Shown: positions 24,854 to 35,869, counted from the first letter of the stretch. The stretch: DNA of 64,000 bases from an uncultured Aquimarina sp. (GCA_947489195.1 CANLCT010000014.1:1-64000), one strand, 5' to 3'. The notes: a model not told the origin generated them from the letters alone. Translations and numbers: made by a program.

Positions 24854-25843
24854 TTGGCAAAAATAGGAGACATAGATGTAGGCGATTTTCCATTGTTGTT
24901 AGCCCCCATGGAAGATGTTAGTGACCCACCCTTTAGAGCTTTATGCAAAGAACAAGGAGCAGATGTGGTATATACCGAGTTTATATCCTCGGAGGGTTTA
25001 ATTAGAGACGCTGCAAAAAGTGTGATGAAACTGGATATTTATGAAAAAGAACGTCCCGTGGGTATTCAAATTTTTGGTGCCAATTTAGATTCTATGCTTA
25101 GATCGGTAGAAATTGTAGAAGCCTCTAAACCTGACATTATTGATATTAATTTTGGTTGCCCTGTAAAAAAAGTAGTTAGTAAAGGGGCTGGAGCTGGTAT
25201 TTTAAAAGATATCGACCTTATGGTAAAGCTTACCGAAGCCATGGTTAAACACACCCATTTACCTGTAACCGTAAAAACACGATTAGGTTGGGATCACGAT
25301 TCCATACGTATTGTAGAAGTTGCCGAACGATTACAAGATGTAGGTTGTAAATCCATTGCTATCCACGGACGTACCCGAGCACAGCTATATAAAGGTGACG
25401 CCGATTGGAAGCCGATTGCCGAAGTAAAAAATAATCAACGTATGCATATTCCTGTATTTGGAAATGGCGATGTAGATACTCCCGAACGCGCTGTTGAAAT
25501 GCGAGACAAATATGGACTAGACGGTGCCATGATTGGGCGTGCTAGTATTGGTTATCCTTGGTTTTTTAATGAAGTAAAACACTTTTTTGAAACCGGTGAG
25601 CATAAAGCCCCACCAACTATTGCCGAACGTGTTCAAGTGGCCAAACGTCATTTGGAAATGTCTATAGGCTGGAAAGGTGAAAAGCTTGGCATTGTAGAAA
25701 CGCGTAGGCATTATACCAATTATTTTAAAGGAATTAGAGATATTAAACCTTACCGACAGCGCTTAGTGACTACCGATGCACCCGAAGATGTATTTGGTAT
25801 ACTCGATGAAATTAATGATCGATTTGCTGAATATACTTTTTAA
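24854..25843 (+). CDS. dusB: tRNA-dihydrouridine synthase B
   Basis: A 329-residue FMN enzyme that reduces specific uridines of the tRNA D-loop to dihydrouridine. It has the TIM-barrel opening FPLLLAPMEDVSDPPFRALC, the catalytic cysteine in DINFGCPVKKV (C102), FMN/tRNA-contact motifs TVKTRLGWDH and SIAIHGRTRAQLYKG, and PVFGNGDV and GAMIGRASIGYPWFF near the phosphate-binding site. A C-terminal helical tRNA-binding domain follows (about 245-329). The start is TTG at 24854: there is no in-frame ATG nearby, and the N-terminus then matches family length. A -7 box lies 25 bases upstream. No operon partner is obvious. Confidence 0.95.
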   Translation: MAKIGDIDVGDFPLLLAPMEDVSDPPFRALCKEQGADVVYTEFISSEGLIRDAAKSVMKLDIYEKERPVGIQIFGANLDSMLRSVEIVEASKPDIIDINFGCPVKKVVSKGAGAGILKDIDLMVKLTEAMVKHTHLPVTVKTRLGWDHDSIRIVEVAERLQDVGCKSIAIHGRTRAQLYKGDADWKPIAEVKNNQRMHIPVFGNGDVDTPERAVEMRDKYGLDGAMIGRASIGYPWFFNEVKHFFETGEHKAPPTIAERVQVAKRHLEMSIGWKGEKLGIVETRRHYTNYFKGIRDIKPYRQRLVTTDAPEDVFGILDEINDRFAEYTF

Positions 25844-25937
25844 TTTCAGTAAAATTTCAATTATCAAATTATAACATTAATACTATTCCCAATTTGTGGT
25901 TTTACATCATGGATTAATTATAAAAAACAAAATTATC

Positions 25938-26858
25938 ATGACAACAAAAAAACCACAACCTAGTAAAAAAGCAAATTTACACCCCAGAAACAAACATATT
26001 GAACGTTACGATTTTGATGTATTAACAACGACATTGCCTACATTAAAAGAATTTGTTAGACCCAATCAATACGAAGATTTATCTATTGATTTTTCAAATC
26101 CAAATGCCGTAAAAGCATTAAACAGTGCTTTATTAAAACAACATTACGATATTACTTTTTGGGATATTCCTGAAGGTCATTTATGCTCCCCAATACCCGG
26201 AAGAGCAGATTACATACATTATATAGCCGATTTACTGGCCGAGCATAACAATAACGAAATTCCTAAAGGAGAAAAAACAATATGTTTAGATATTGGTGTA
26301 GGTGCTAATTGTGTCTATCCAATTATTGGAAATAGCGAATATGGCTGGTCATTTATTGGTTCCGATATTTCGGAAGTCGCTCTAGCTTCTGCACAAAATA
26401 TTGTATCTAATAACCCTCAGCTAAAAGGCAAGGTTGATTTACGCCTACAAAGTAATCCAAACTCTATTTTTAGAGATATACTTAAAGAGGATGAACATAT
26501 TGCAATAAGCATTTGTAATCCTCCTTTTCACGCTTCTGCGGAAGCTGCTCTAAGTAGCAATTTTAGAAAAGTTAAAAACTTAACAGGTCAAGAAATTGAA
26601 AACCCAGAACTAAACTTTGGGGGACAACACAACGAACTTTGGTGTGAAGGTGGCGAATTGAAATTTATAAAAAATATCATTTTTCAAAGTAGAAATCACA
26701 AAAATAACTGTACTTGGTTTAGTTCATTAGTTTCAAAAAAGGATCATATACGCCCTTTGAAAAAAGCTTTAAAAGAAGCCGAGGTTACTTCATTCAAAGT
26801 AATCCCTATGGGACAAGGAAATAAAGTGAGTAGAATTATTGCTTGGACATTTTTATAA
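25938..26858 (+). CDS. rlmF: 23S rRNA (adenine(1618)-N6)-methyltransferase
   Basis: A 306-residue methyltransferase that by family modifies A1618 of 23S rRNA. The ATG at 25938 is chosen over a GTG at 25896 because the protein then begins with the usual basic leader and LHPRNKHIERYDFDVLT. The SAM-binding motif LDIGVGANCVYP is at about 117-128, FIGSDIS at 139-145, and the catalytic NPPF at 194-197 (SICNPPFHASAEAA). Then come NFGGQHNELWCEGGELKF and the C-terminal KVSRIIAWTFL. It stands between dusB on the same strand and a convergent sprF-like gene, separated from the latter by a two-way terminator. Confidence 0.95.
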   Translation: MTTKKPQPSKKANLHPRNKHIERYDFDVLTTTLPTLKEFVRPNQYEDLSIDFSNPNAVKALNSALLKQHYDITFWDIPEGHLCSPIPGRADYIHYIADLLAEHNNNEIPKGEKTICLDIGVGANCVYPIIGNSEYGWSFIGSDISEVALASAQNIVSNNPQLKGKVDLRLQSNPNSIFRDILKEDEHIAISICNPPFHASAEAALSSNFRKVKNLTGQEIENPELNFGGQHNELWCEGGELKFIKNIIFQSRNHKNNCTWFSSLVSKKDHIRPLKKALKEAEVTSFKVIPMGQGNKVSRIIAWTFL

Positions 26859-26872
26859 GTACAGTTTAGTTT

Positions 26873-26913
26873 TTAGTTGTTTTTTTGAAATAAGTATCCA
26901 AAAAAACAACTAA
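26873..26913. terminator. Bidirectional terminator between rlmF and the second sprF
   Basis: TTAGTTGTTTTTTTG (26873-26887) pairs perfectly with CAAAAAAACAACTAA (26899-26913). The stem contains A/T runs that give U-tracts in both directions, suiting the convergent genes. Confidence 0.85.
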
Positions 26914-26925
26914 AGGCTGCTAACA

Positions 26926-27876
26926 CTAATACGTACAACCACATGTACTCTTCTTACAACCAAAATCAATTCCTAAACTAAGTAAGTGCGAACCGCTATT
27001 GTCGGTACCAGATACTTCGTTTACATTAGCTTGATACCCGTAAGCAAAGTAAAATTTAGCCTTTTTAATACCAATCATTGGCGAAACAGATAAAGGTTTA
27101 AAATCTTGATCTACAATGCTACGCACAGAAATTCCACCCCACAAATAGCTGTCTTGAAAAAATTTACGTACCTTAAAATTAGTATCCAATGTAGAACGCT
27201 GATCACTTGAAAACTGACGGTAAAGCACCGAAGGCTCGAATTGTAATTTTTTAAACACATTTTCAAAGGTAAACCCTGAATACACATAATAATTTGTCAA
27301 ATTACCTGGTTCATTTACACTAAAATCCTCTAATGGTTTATTTAGTAAATTAATAGCATTAAGGGTTACAAAAAAGGTTTTTAAACGGTATAACACACTG
27401 GCATCAAAATTATGATCCACCGTATTAATATCACCTGCTGCTGCCAATAATGGACGGTTAAATTGCGAAGAATCGATATTAAACTGCGTATACTTATAAC
27501 TAATACCAAAAGACAAATACTGCCTAGAATACTCGCTTAAAGTTAAATGATGCGCAAATGAACCTTGAAACCCTTTTTGAGAAGTTGCTCCATTGCTATC
27601 ATTAAACAAAATTGCCCCAACTCCAGATCTGTTAGCGATACGCCCATCTATAGATAAAGTTTGCGTACTTGGCGCATCATCTATACCTACCCATTGTTCA
27701 AATCCTGTTCCTCTAATTTGCCAACAATCGCCAATACCAGCATAGGATGCAGATATTAAAAATGGATTATCGGTAATGTATTGATTAATTACTGGCAAAT
27801 TAAATTCTTGCGCATTAACACAAAAACAGGTAATGAGCATAAAATATATGAAACTAATACGTCTATTCACTATCAA
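26926..27876 (-). CDS. sprF: PorP/SprF-family T9SS membrane protein, partner of the 2481-aa adhesin
   Basis: A 316-residue outer-membrane barrel of the PorP/SprF family, which in gliding flavobacteria is needed to secrete or attach a cognate SprB-type adhesin. It has a signal peptide (about 1-22, ending VNAQ), the family opening EFNLPVINQYITDNPFLISASYAG, barrel strands to the end, and a C-terminal Cys cluster KKSTCGCTY. It starts two bases after the stop of the 2481-residue adhesin, so they form one operon. The mature protein is almost the same as that encoded at 35977-36921, while the signal peptides differ. The middle 714 bases are identical at the DNA level by my reading, which implies recent gene conversion or duplication. 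Confidence 0.93.
   Translation of the reverse strand: MIVNRRISFIYFMLITCFCVNAQEFNLPVINQYITDNPFLISASYAGIGDCWQIRGTGFEQWVGIDDAPSTQTLSIDGRIANRSGVGAILFNDSNGATSQKGFQGSFAHHLTLSEYSRQYLSFGISYKYTQFNIDSSQFNRPLLAAAGDINTVDHNFDASVLYRLKTFFVTLNAINLLNKPLEDFSVNEPGNLTNYYVYSGFTFENVFKKLQFEPSVLYRQFSSDQRSTLDTNFKVRKFFQDSYLWGGISVRSIVDQDFKPLSVSPMIGIKKAKFYFAYGYQANVNEVSGTDNSGSHLLSLGIDFGCKKSTCGCTY
27076..27789. repeat. 714-bp tract identical to 36127-36840
   Basis: Reading the two sprF genes side by side, I found no difference from cattggcgaaacag to the ttgattaat at the end of this tract. Outside it, synonymous and other changes appear within a few tens of bases on both sides. Confidence 0.85.
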
Positions 27877-27878
27877 AT

Positions 27879-30800
27879 TTATTTACGATAAAGTGTAAAA
27901 TGTCCTACAAACTCACGTCTGCGATCATCATTTAATTTTATTAAATACCAATAATCACCAGAGGGCATTAATGAGCCTTCATAAGTTCCATCCCATCCTT
28001 CACCATTTTCTCTAAGTTTGATTCCTCTAAACTCTTTAAGCATTCTTCCATAACGATCAAAAACCAACACCTCCATATTTTCATAATCAATAAACGGATC
28101 TGGATCAATTGTATTTGTTGTAAATACCGTTAATCTATCTGGATACCATGTGGTTTCGGCAAAGTTACTACTGTCGGGATTAAATACATTTGGAATTTCT
28201 AAATTAATAACTTTAATAGAAATCCCATCAACTTGATCAAAACACAAATTATCAGCATCTTCGCCACGGAATGTTTTATCGGTTACCCTAAAAGTATAAA
28301 AACCATCTTCTTTCACATCAAAAGTACCATCTGCGTTTATAGGAATTTCTCTATCTGGCACAGCACCTTCAGTTGTTGTAAATAATACTGTAAAAATATA
28401 TGGATTTGGATCAGCAGGATCTACAATACCTCCTGTTGCTTCTAATTTATATTTATTAACACGACGCGTTTGTATAAACGGAATTAAGCTACCTGACTCA
28501 TCAGGCTGTGTTACAAAAGCTACTTTTGTAAAAGGAACTAATGTATCTAATTCAAAAGGTTCTGAAGGACAAACTGTAGTCCCTCCTGGAGCGTCATATT
28601 CTAATACCACATTGTAATCACCCGCTGGCACTCCTTCAACAGTATCTTCGCCTTTTATGCCTCTCGCTATTTCAGACCCATCTGCTTTGTTTACTACAAC
28701 ATAAGTAATATCAGCGGCATCAATCAATTCATTTCTATTAGTAGCTATAATAGTATACGTTCCAAAATCGGCAGGATCATCAATCTCTTTACAATCGGGA
28801 ACAGCTATTGCTGTAAAATTATTAATATCTGGTAACTCTAGTCTAAATGTACGTAGCTCTGGTTCGCAAATTAATAAATCTGGCTCTGGTAATCCATTAC
28901 CTGAATCGACCACAAATACTTCGTAATTTACATTCGCTTTTAAGTTCATTACAGTAAATTGATCTACAAGCCCTGTATCTGCAACTAAATTTTCTGGCAC
29001 ACCAAAAATAGCTGTTGCTAAAGGCTCATCTTCTGTATCTAGGTCACGTTCTTCTACTAACATATAATAATATGGAGGTCTACCACCACTAACCTCAAAA
29101 GTGATCATTCCATTTTCATCACCTAAACAATCGGGAGTAGATCGAAGCACCTCAGTTACTACTATAGCTTCCTTAGTGGCTACGGTTTCAATTTTTTCTT
29201 GCGTAGTACAGCCTGTGCCTAAATCACTTACCAAAATCACATAATCCCCTGCCGCTAAATTTTCAATAGTTGCTGGTAGTGTATCAGTAGATATGCTTAT
29301 TGAATTTCCTTTTCCTAAATCGATAGTCCCTTGTATATCTCCATCAGCAAACTGAGCAGAACCCTCTGTAACTCCTTCTTCTTCAACAATAACAACAGTG
29401 TAAGGACCTATACCTAAACCTTCATCTAATTTTACGGTTATGGATCCATCTTCTTCACCAGAACATGATATTTCTGTAGCAGATGTTTCAAATGTAAGTG
29501 CTGGGTGCTTTTCAATAGCAAAGTTTTTTACTACCGGAGTACAACCTACTATTTGGGTGGGTCCACTAGTTACTCGGTAGACATAATTACCTTCATCTAA
29601 TCCTGTAAATCTAGTTTCTGTTTCTTTTACCACCGCAGGTGTAGTAGTTGCACTTAATGGATTTGAAAAACCTGTATCTGTTGCCAAATAAATATTATAG
29701 GTATACGCACCTACTCCTCCTGTAACCGGTGCCGCAATATCTACAAAACCACTACTATCGGCGCATAACCTGCCATCTGGTGTTACAATATCATAAGCTA
29801 TGTTTACAGGTGGCGGGCTTACGATAACCGTAGTAAACTCCTCGCAGCCACTACTATCAACCACTCTAAAATAATTGACTCCTGTTGGCAATTCAAAAAT
29901 ACCTAAACCTAAACCAGTACTACTATTTGTTTCTGCAACAACGGTCGTCGCCTCTCTTGGATCTCCACTTAATAATTCGACAGTAGCAATTGAGGTGCCA
30001 CTTGATATGCCTATCTGGTAACGTGCCGTTTCCACTCCTTTATCGGATCTCGTATTATCACAGGCAATAGGTATTAATAAATCTCGGGTTAATACTATTG
30101 GAGCTGGCTTTTCTAATGAAATAACATTAGAATTTACAGTACAACCGAAACTATCAATAATACTTACTAAATAAAAATTAGCTGCCCCATTTTCGCCAGG
30201 GATAACATTAGTAAACATATTGCTACTTTGTGGTGGAACCCCTGCAATTGATATTGGATTATCCCCTGCCACATTATCTACTTTTAATAACGTATAATTA
30301 ATTGATGTTACTGGAGCATCACCTGCCGTAGGTGTTGCCTCAATAGTAGATACATCTTCTTTACAAACAATTGGAGTTGCTGCTATAGATACACTTGGTA
30401 GTACTACAGGTGCAATTACTGGCAATACTTCTTCATCTACCGGACATGTAGGGAAATTATCTCTTACACGTACCGTGTAACTACCCTCTCTAATATTTAA
30501 ATCACTTCCAAAAAAACCAGTGGTACTAGTTGCAATAACAGTTAATGGATTAGCGGTTTCTACTAGTTCAAAGGTATAAGGTTCTGTTCCTCCATCGGCA
30601 GAAGCTAAAATGGTTACCGGTCGATCACAAGTTAATTGTGTTACCTCATCAATGGTTAATTCCAACGGCTTATCTGGACCCGTAATTTGAACTATATCTA
30701 TGTCAGAACATAAGCTTTTCGAAGTATCCACACCAAATGAATCTGTTGCAATCACCTCTATAGTATATGTTCCAATTCCCAAAGTGTTTGATGTAGTTAC

Positions 30801-33800
30801 ATTGGTAGTCGTTGAAGTATTTAATAGGGTCACATTTCTATCAATAACAGTTCCGGTTCCATCACTTATTTCATACCTATAAAAACCTGTGTAATTTCCG
30901 ATACTAAAACTAATTGTTGTGCGATCATTAAAACATTGAACGCTACTATTTACAGGAGTAATTTCTATTTGATTAGCCGGCACAAAGTTAATATCTCCAG
31001 ATAAGTCAAAAACTATTTCGTTAGATACTGGTGATTCACATTCGTTAGAATCAATAATAACAAGTGTATAATTCCCTTTTGTTAGATCTGTAAACGGAAG
31101 ATCGGCTATCGATGTTATGGTACGAATCGGTACCGAACCACCATTAAATAGTTGAAATTCTATATATGTTCCGGTTCCACCTATATCTAAAGTTGCTGCA
31201 TCTTTAATCGTAATACTCCCATCGGTATCACAAGCTAAATTATCCACTACTTCCAATTCGGGCGCTACTAATGGAGCTGGATCCGTTATTGTATACTCTT
31301 TTTGAGCTGTACATTCATCATCGGGATTCGTAATATCAGTAATTTCGACAGTATACACACCCGCAGGCAAGTTGATAAAAATTGGGTCTGGCTGTCTCCC
31401 AACAGTTACTGGCCCAGTTACTATAGCATATTCAAAAATTCTTCCAGCTGGTAAAGCACTACCATCTGCTTCTGTAGGAGTTACTCTAAAACGATGATTG
31501 CTTTCGCCATTACAAATAGGATTAACCGAAGCATCAGCTATAGTTAAATCTAAACCTTCATAGGCTACCAATGGATTAGGAATATTTTGTGTAACAATAC
31601 ATCCATTTAAGTTAATCTCTAAGGTTAATTCTGTAGGAAGTGCAGCAATATCAACAAAGGTAACATCTGAAACATCTGGTCCAGTAGGCGCACCAACGCC
31701 TGCTGTATCATCAATAATGGGTGGTTGGTTATTGATATCATCCACTCTAAATGTGGTACTTACACCTCTACCTGTTATGCCTAATTCAAGAATTTGAAAT
31801 ACTGCTGGTGTTAAATCTAATGAGGTACTTGGTGTTGTCAATTCAAGCTTGAATTCTCCAGCGGTACACGTAATTTCTTTTTCAATTGAAAAAACTCCTG
31901 AATATGTTGGATATGGTGGCGTTTGAATAGGACCTGCTTCCTGTGCACATTCGGCATTGCTAATAGGTTCTGTTAAACCAATGCTAGCACTGTTCCCCGA
32001 AAATACACGAATTTTATATGTACCATTAGGGTCTACATTAAAAAACGGAAATACAAAACTACTTGTTGGCAACGATTCTTCAGCTATAACATCGTCTGCT
32101 AGTGAAGGGGTTCCTTTAGTGTCAATTAACTGATAATAATATTGAGGTGTTCCTGGTGCTACCTCAACAATAATGTCAGCTTTAGTATCATCTTCACTAC
32201 TTACTAAATTATCTACACTACATGAAGGTAATCTGGTAAATTCAAATCGTTCAATAATTGGATCAATAAATTGAACAGTATCTTCAAATACAAATTCACA
32301 ACTTGATGTATCAGATAATCCTATAATTAACGGTTTTGCCACTACACGAACATTTACCGACCTTACAATAGGGTTAGGCTTAGCTATTGTAAAACTACCA
32401 TAATTCGTACTTGTTGGTGTTTGGGTTAGTTCTGAAATAAAACCACTACCCGTATCTACTAAATATTCTAAACTATATTGTAAACTGGTTGCTGTAGTAG
32501 TAGCTGGCAATCCATTTACTTGTACTAAAGCCTCTCCTGCACAAATTGCATTTGGTGGCACAGAAATACTTAAGCCTGGATCAACTTCAGATGCTGTAAA
32601 ATAAAAGATATTGCTACAGCCACCAGGCAAAACTATTTCTAACCTGTAATTTCCAGTTTCTGCTAGGTTAAATATAGATGTATCATCATCCATAGTATCT
32701 ACAATCGAATTCTTAAGCGCTACATAATTACAAGCATCACCAACATAGGGGCAATTATTATCATTATCAGGTCTTGGACATGAGCCTTCTGTAAATTTTG
32801 ACCAGGTTAGTTCCGTTCCATTAGGGTAAAAAATATTATTCCCAGTATCTGGATCAACATAATCTGCTGTAATATCTATAGCACCATTACACAACAAAAA
32901 TTGTGTTACTACTTCTCCATCCACACTACACGGCTCTAATTTGGTTCCGTTTAAAGCTGGGTTATTAAATGGACTGAATGTAGAAAGTGTTGGATCAAAT
33001 ATTTCGACATCAAAAGTTTGAGTAATATTCAAACAAGGACTATCTGTTTTTTCAACAACAATGTATCTTCCTGTTTCGGTAACTACAATTTTATTTGGGT
33101 CTGTATCTAAATTAGTTTTTGACAGAATCAATACTCCGTCATTTGGATTATTACTGGTTGAACCTTCGGGCAACTTAAACCATTCGTAACTTAAAAAACC
33201 TAGTCCAGCTTCTAATTCTTGTTCGCTACCACACAGTAAAACAGAATCTGTAACATCTTGACATTGTTCTTGGTCAGATAAAAATATACTAGGTTCAGAT
33301 GCTAAGGCCCCACAAGTATCATCAAAACTTGGTACACTTTTAGAATCAAAAGTGTTTGTATTTAACACTCCTGTATAACTTGTAGTGGCAATATTTTTAA
33401 CGACGTTGTTACAAGCATTACGCAACTCACTACATTGGGCAACTACTTGTACTTTAAATTCTATTTTAACTTCATTTAAACACGGTCCAGGAGAACTTGG
33501 TGTGCCACAATCTAAACCTGTTAAGTCTGGTATACCAATACTAATATTATCTGTTAAAAATGTTAAGCCTGTTAAATCGTCGATAATAGGTTGCCCAGGA
33601 GTAACAGAAAAATTTGTGGGTGTAAAACCATCATAAGCAAATGAACTTGCATCCAAATTGGTATTAATAGGTATTAAGTCTTCCAGAACTAAATTTGTTG
33701 CTGTGTCATTACCAATATTTCTAACCGTTAAGCTATAAATTATAGTATCACCTAAATTTACTATTGCTGAATCGGGAAATTCATTTCCATTTCTATCAAA

Positions 33801-35324
33801 AAATCTTTTTTCCACAATAACATTAGGCGCAACAATTTCTACTGCAAAGGCATTAAAAAAGTTACTATAACTATCTTGATTTGTATTTAAATACATTCTA
33901 GCCGTAGTATCTGTCATACCTCCACCTACAGCAGTTCCATTATTTAAAATTCTATTGTTTGTATTTACTATTTGAAAATGATCCGTATCATAACTTAATG
34001 TGTTTTGCGAATTTGGGAACCTAAAGTTAGTATCACCTGCTAAATTAGTTATGGTACTATTAAAAAAGTTTCTTGAATTATCGGGTGTTGAATTTTCTGA
34101 AAGGGGCCTAGCCGATGTAGGAACATTAGCAGGGTCTAATGGCCCTACTTGTGGGAAATTAACTTTTGAAGACTCTGTTTCAATTAAAAACTGATCGCCT
34201 CTTAAGCCTCTATCACCTTCCAATGAAGCAGCTCCAATCCATGCTTTTATTTCCCCATTAGGTATCGTATTAAAATTAGGTAAATCGAAAGCTACAGGAG
34301 TATCATTAAAATTTATTGATGCAAAACCGTCAAAAAAGTAAATGTTTTTTGATGTTACAGATGGTGTTGGATCTTCGTAAATTACTGCTAAAGTCCAACC
34401 TGCAGCTAAACCTGCGGCAGCTCTGTACCCCGTTGAACCCACTACATTAGCTACCGTCCAAAAGCCATCTATTTCAACATTATTAGCTTCTAAACTCTTA
34501 AAAAGTGACGTAACATCTGCCTTACACACATAAGCATCTCCTTGGATCCTTTTTTGAGACACTGGGCTATCCCATGGAATAGTTCTGTTATAAAATGAAC
34601 CCACTTGCCCATCGATAAGCACCTCTGTTTGTATTTGTACACCATTAGGGTTAGATGTGCCAGCAGGATTAATGCTTATATCATAATATTCAGTTCCATT
34701 TGGAGGTAAAATTTTTATTTCGGTATAATCTTCGCAATCAGAACCACAAAAATTAGTTCGAGGAGTTGTTAATGATCCATCACGAGAATCGAATGTATTA
34801 CCCAAATAAAAACCTGACCAATACAAGTATGCTTTAACAACTGTAGCACAATCAATATTTGTATCTAATCTTGCCGCACTTGAACTGAATGTTCCTTGAT
34901 TACTAGCAGAAAGTGGAGACCCATTAACATTAGTTGTTCCGCCATATTCAGTTTGTGAATTACCCAAAGCAGGGTTAAAAATTGCTGAAAATCGAGAACC
35001 TGGAGCCCTATCACTATCAATATCAATGTAAGCTCTATTATAATCTTCTCCTATATTTCTATCAAAACCATTACTTAATAGTCCATTATAGTCATCGTTT
35101 GGATTGTAATTTATTAAAGCTGTAGCATCTGCATTTGGAAAAACACCTTTTACACCTAATATACTGTTACCAGTGATAGCCATGTCTCCCTGTATGGTTT
35201 CATTAGCTACAGTTTTAAATTTTATTAATTCTCCTTTTGCTTGAGAAAACAAATTACTAGCTGTAAGCAAAAAACAAACAAGACTAAATATGTATAGTTT
35301 ATTGAATTGTAGTTGTTTTTTCAT
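27879..35324 (-). CDS. SprB-like giant surface adhesin with gliding-motility CTD (2481 aa)
   Basis: A cell-surface adhesin of the SprB type. It has a signal peptide (about 1-28, ending LFSQA) and an N-terminal region of about 480 residues shared with the larger adhesin at 36927 (GDMAITGNSILGVKGVF, GTTNVNGSPLSASNQGTFSS, AYLYWSGFY, CGSDCEDYTEIKILPP). A DUF11-like module follows (about 500-640, VNLGDTIIYSLTVRNIGNDTA). Many SprB-type repeats fill about 1270-2150, each built on a Cys-(D/N)G core and PYTYEL/GSYTVRV strands. The C-terminal gliding-motility domain (about 2376-2481) contains IPNVFNPDSSN, VLVFDRYGRMLKEF and GEGWDGTYEGSLMPSGDYWY; it is the T9SS signal for this class. Its own sprF follows at two bases. 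It lies after the terminator of the sprCDBF-like operon and seems to be a shortened paralogue. The ligand is unknown. Confidence 0.93.
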   Translation of the reverse strand: MKKQLQFNKLYIFSLVCFLLTASNLFSQAKGELIKFKTVANETIQGDMAITGNSILGVKGVFPNADATALINYNPNDDYNGLLSNGFDRNIGEDYNRAYIDIDSDRAPGSRFSAIFNPALGNSQTEYGGTTNVNGSPLSASNQGTFSSSAARLDTNIDCATVVKAYLYWSGFYLGNTFDSRDGSLTTPRTNFCGSDCEDYTEIKILPPNGTEYYDISINPAGTSNPNGVQIQTEVLIDGQVGSFYNRTIPWDSPVSQKRIQGDAYVCKADVTSLFKSLEANNVEIDGFWTVANVVGSTGYRAAAGLAAGWTLAVIYEDPTPSVTSKNIYFFDGFASINFNDTPVAFDLPNFNTIPNGEIKAWIGAASLEGDRGLRGDQFLIETESSKVNFPQVGPLDPANVPTSARPLSENSTPDNSRNFFNSTITNLAGDTNFRFPNSQNTLSYDTDHFQIVNTNNRILNNGTAVGGGMTDTTARMYLNTNQDSYSNFFNAFAVEIVAPNVIVEKRFFDRNGNEFPDSAIVNLGDTIIYSLTVRNIGNDTATNLVLEDLIPINTNLDASSFAYDGFTPTNFSVTPGQPIIDDLTGLTFLTDNISIGIPDLTGLDCGTPSSPGPCLNEVKIEFKVQVVAQCSELRNACNNVVKNIATTSYTGVLNTNTFDSKSVPSFDDTCGALASEPSIFLSDQEQCQDVTDSVLLCGSEQELEAGLGFLSYEWFKLPEGSTSNNPNDGVLILSKTNLDTDPNKIVVTETGRYIVVEKTDSPCLNITQTFDVEIFDPTLSTFSPFNNPALNGTKLEPCSVDGEVVTQFLLCNGAIDITADYVDPDTGNNIFYPNGTELTWSKFTEGSCPRPDNDNNCPYVGDACNYVALKNSIVDTMDDDTSIFNLAETGNYRLEIVLPGGCSNIFYFTASEVDPGLSISVPPNAICAGEALVQVNGLPATTTATSLQYSLEYLVDTGSGFISELTQTPTSTNYGSFTIAKPNPIVRSVNVRVVAKPLIIGLSDTSSCEFVFEDTVQFIDPIIERFEFTRLPSCSVDNLVSSEDDTKADIIVEVAPGTPQYYYQLIDTKGTPSLADDVIAEESLPTSSFVFPFFNVDPNGTYKIRVFSGNSASIGLTEPISNAECAQEAGPIQTPPYPTYSGVFSIEKEITCTAGEFKLELTTPSTSLDLTPAVFQILELGITGRGVSTTFRVDDINNQPPIIDDTAGVGAPTGPDVSDVTFVDIAALPTELTLEINLNGCIVTQNIPNPLVAYEGLDLTIADASVNPICNGESNHRFRVTPTEADGSALPAGRIFEYAIVTGPVTVGRQPDPIFINLPAGVYTVEITDITNPDDECTAQKEYTITDPAPLVAPELEVVDNLACDTDGSITIKDAATLDIGGTGTYIEFQLFNGGSVPIRTITSIADLPFTDLTKGNYTLVIIDSNECESPVSNEIVFDLSGDINFVPANQIEITPVNSSVQCFNDRTTISFSIGNYTGFYRYEISDGTGTVIDRNVTLLNTSTTTNVTTSNTLGIGTYTIEVIATDSFGVDTSKSLCSDIDIVQITGPDKPLELTIDEVTQLTCDRPVTILASADGGTEPYTFELVETANPLTVIATSTTGFFGSDLNIREGSYTVRVRDNFPTCPVDEEVLPVIAPVVLPSVSIAATPIVCKEDVSTIEATPTAGDAPVTSINYTLLKVDNVAGDNPISIAGVPPQSSNMFTNVIPGENGAANFYLVSIIDSFGCTVNSNVISLEKPAPIVLTRDLLIPIACDNTRSDKGVETARYQIGISSGTSIATVELLSGDPREATTVVAETNSSTGLGLGIFELPTGVNYFRVVDSSGCEEFTTVIVSPPPVNIAYDIVTPDGRLCADSSGFVDIAAPVTGGVGAYTYNIYLATDTGFSNPLSATTTPAVVKETETRFTGLDEGNYVYRVTSGPTQIVGCTPVVKNFAIEKHPALTFETSATEISCSGEEDGSITVKLDEGLGIGPYTVVIVEEEGVTEGSAQFADGDIQGTIDLGKGNSISISTDTLPATIENLAAGDYVILVSDLGTGCTTQEKIETVATKEAIVVTEVLRSTPDCLGDENGMITFEVSGGRPPYYYMLVEERDLDTEDEPLATAIFGVPENLVADTGLVDQFTVMNLKANVNYEVFVVDSGNGLPEPDLLICEPELRTFRLELPDINNFTAIAVPDCKEIDDPADFGTYTIIATNRNELIDAADITYVVVNKADGSEIARGIKGEDTVEGVPAGDYNVVLEYDAPGGTTVCPSEPFELDTLVPFTKVAFVTQPDESGSLIPFIQTRRVNKYKLEATGGIVDPADPNPYIFTVLFTTTEGAVPDREIPINADGTFDVKEDGFYTFRVTDKTFRGEDADNLCFDQVDGISIKVINLEIPNVFNPDSSNFAETTWYPDRLTVFTTNTIDPDPFIDYENMEVLVFDRYGRMLKEFRGIKLRENGEGWDGTYEGSLMPSGDYWYLIKLNDDRRREFVGHFTLYRK

Positions 35325-35831
35325 AGTAATTACCTTAAATTAGTTATTAACTGATGAATTATGCTAGTTCTGAAATACTATTATTATGTATTTAATCCAA
35401 ATACTTTTAACGTATTAAGTAAACAACATAACGATTCTTTTTACTCACAAATTTTAAAAAAAAATTGAGTCGCCTTAAACTGATTTTTACTCTAATAGTG
35501 TGTTTTACAAAAAAATAAAAAGCACAAGTGATTAAAATACAGAATGTTAAATTTTACAAAAAAAATATTTCATTACTAAATTCACGGAGTAACGTGCATT
35601 TATGGTAATTATTATACTGGAAGTCAAAAAATAATAAACTTTATATCCACAATTTTTTAAGCTTTTTTGAAGAATATTTTTACAAATGAAGGATTTTTCC
35701 TTCATTTGTTAATGCTCTCTTTAATTTTTAAATATGTCATATACTTTTGTTTAAAATTAGTTGCTTTCAAAAACAAGCTTATCTAAAAAAGAATATTTAA
35801 AAATATAATTAACAATATAGCAATCAATTAT
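35325..35831. other. Intergenic leader of the 2481-aa adhesin gene
   Basis: About 500 AT-rich bases with no credible gene. It should contain the promoter and 5' leader of the adhesin. I do not see a clean TTTG/TAnnTTTG pair on the minus strand. Several A/T-rich stretches could hide an operator. Confidence 0.4.
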
Positions 35832-35859
35832 AACAATACTTTAACTTTAAAGTATTGTT
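35832..35859. repeat. Perfect 13-bp inverted repeat
   Basis: AACAATACTTTAA and TTAAAGTATTGTT are separated by only two bases, immediately downstream of the sprF terminator as read on the minus strand. It may be a back-up terminator or a protein-binding site. Confidence 0.6.
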
Positions 35860-35869
35860 AAATCTACTA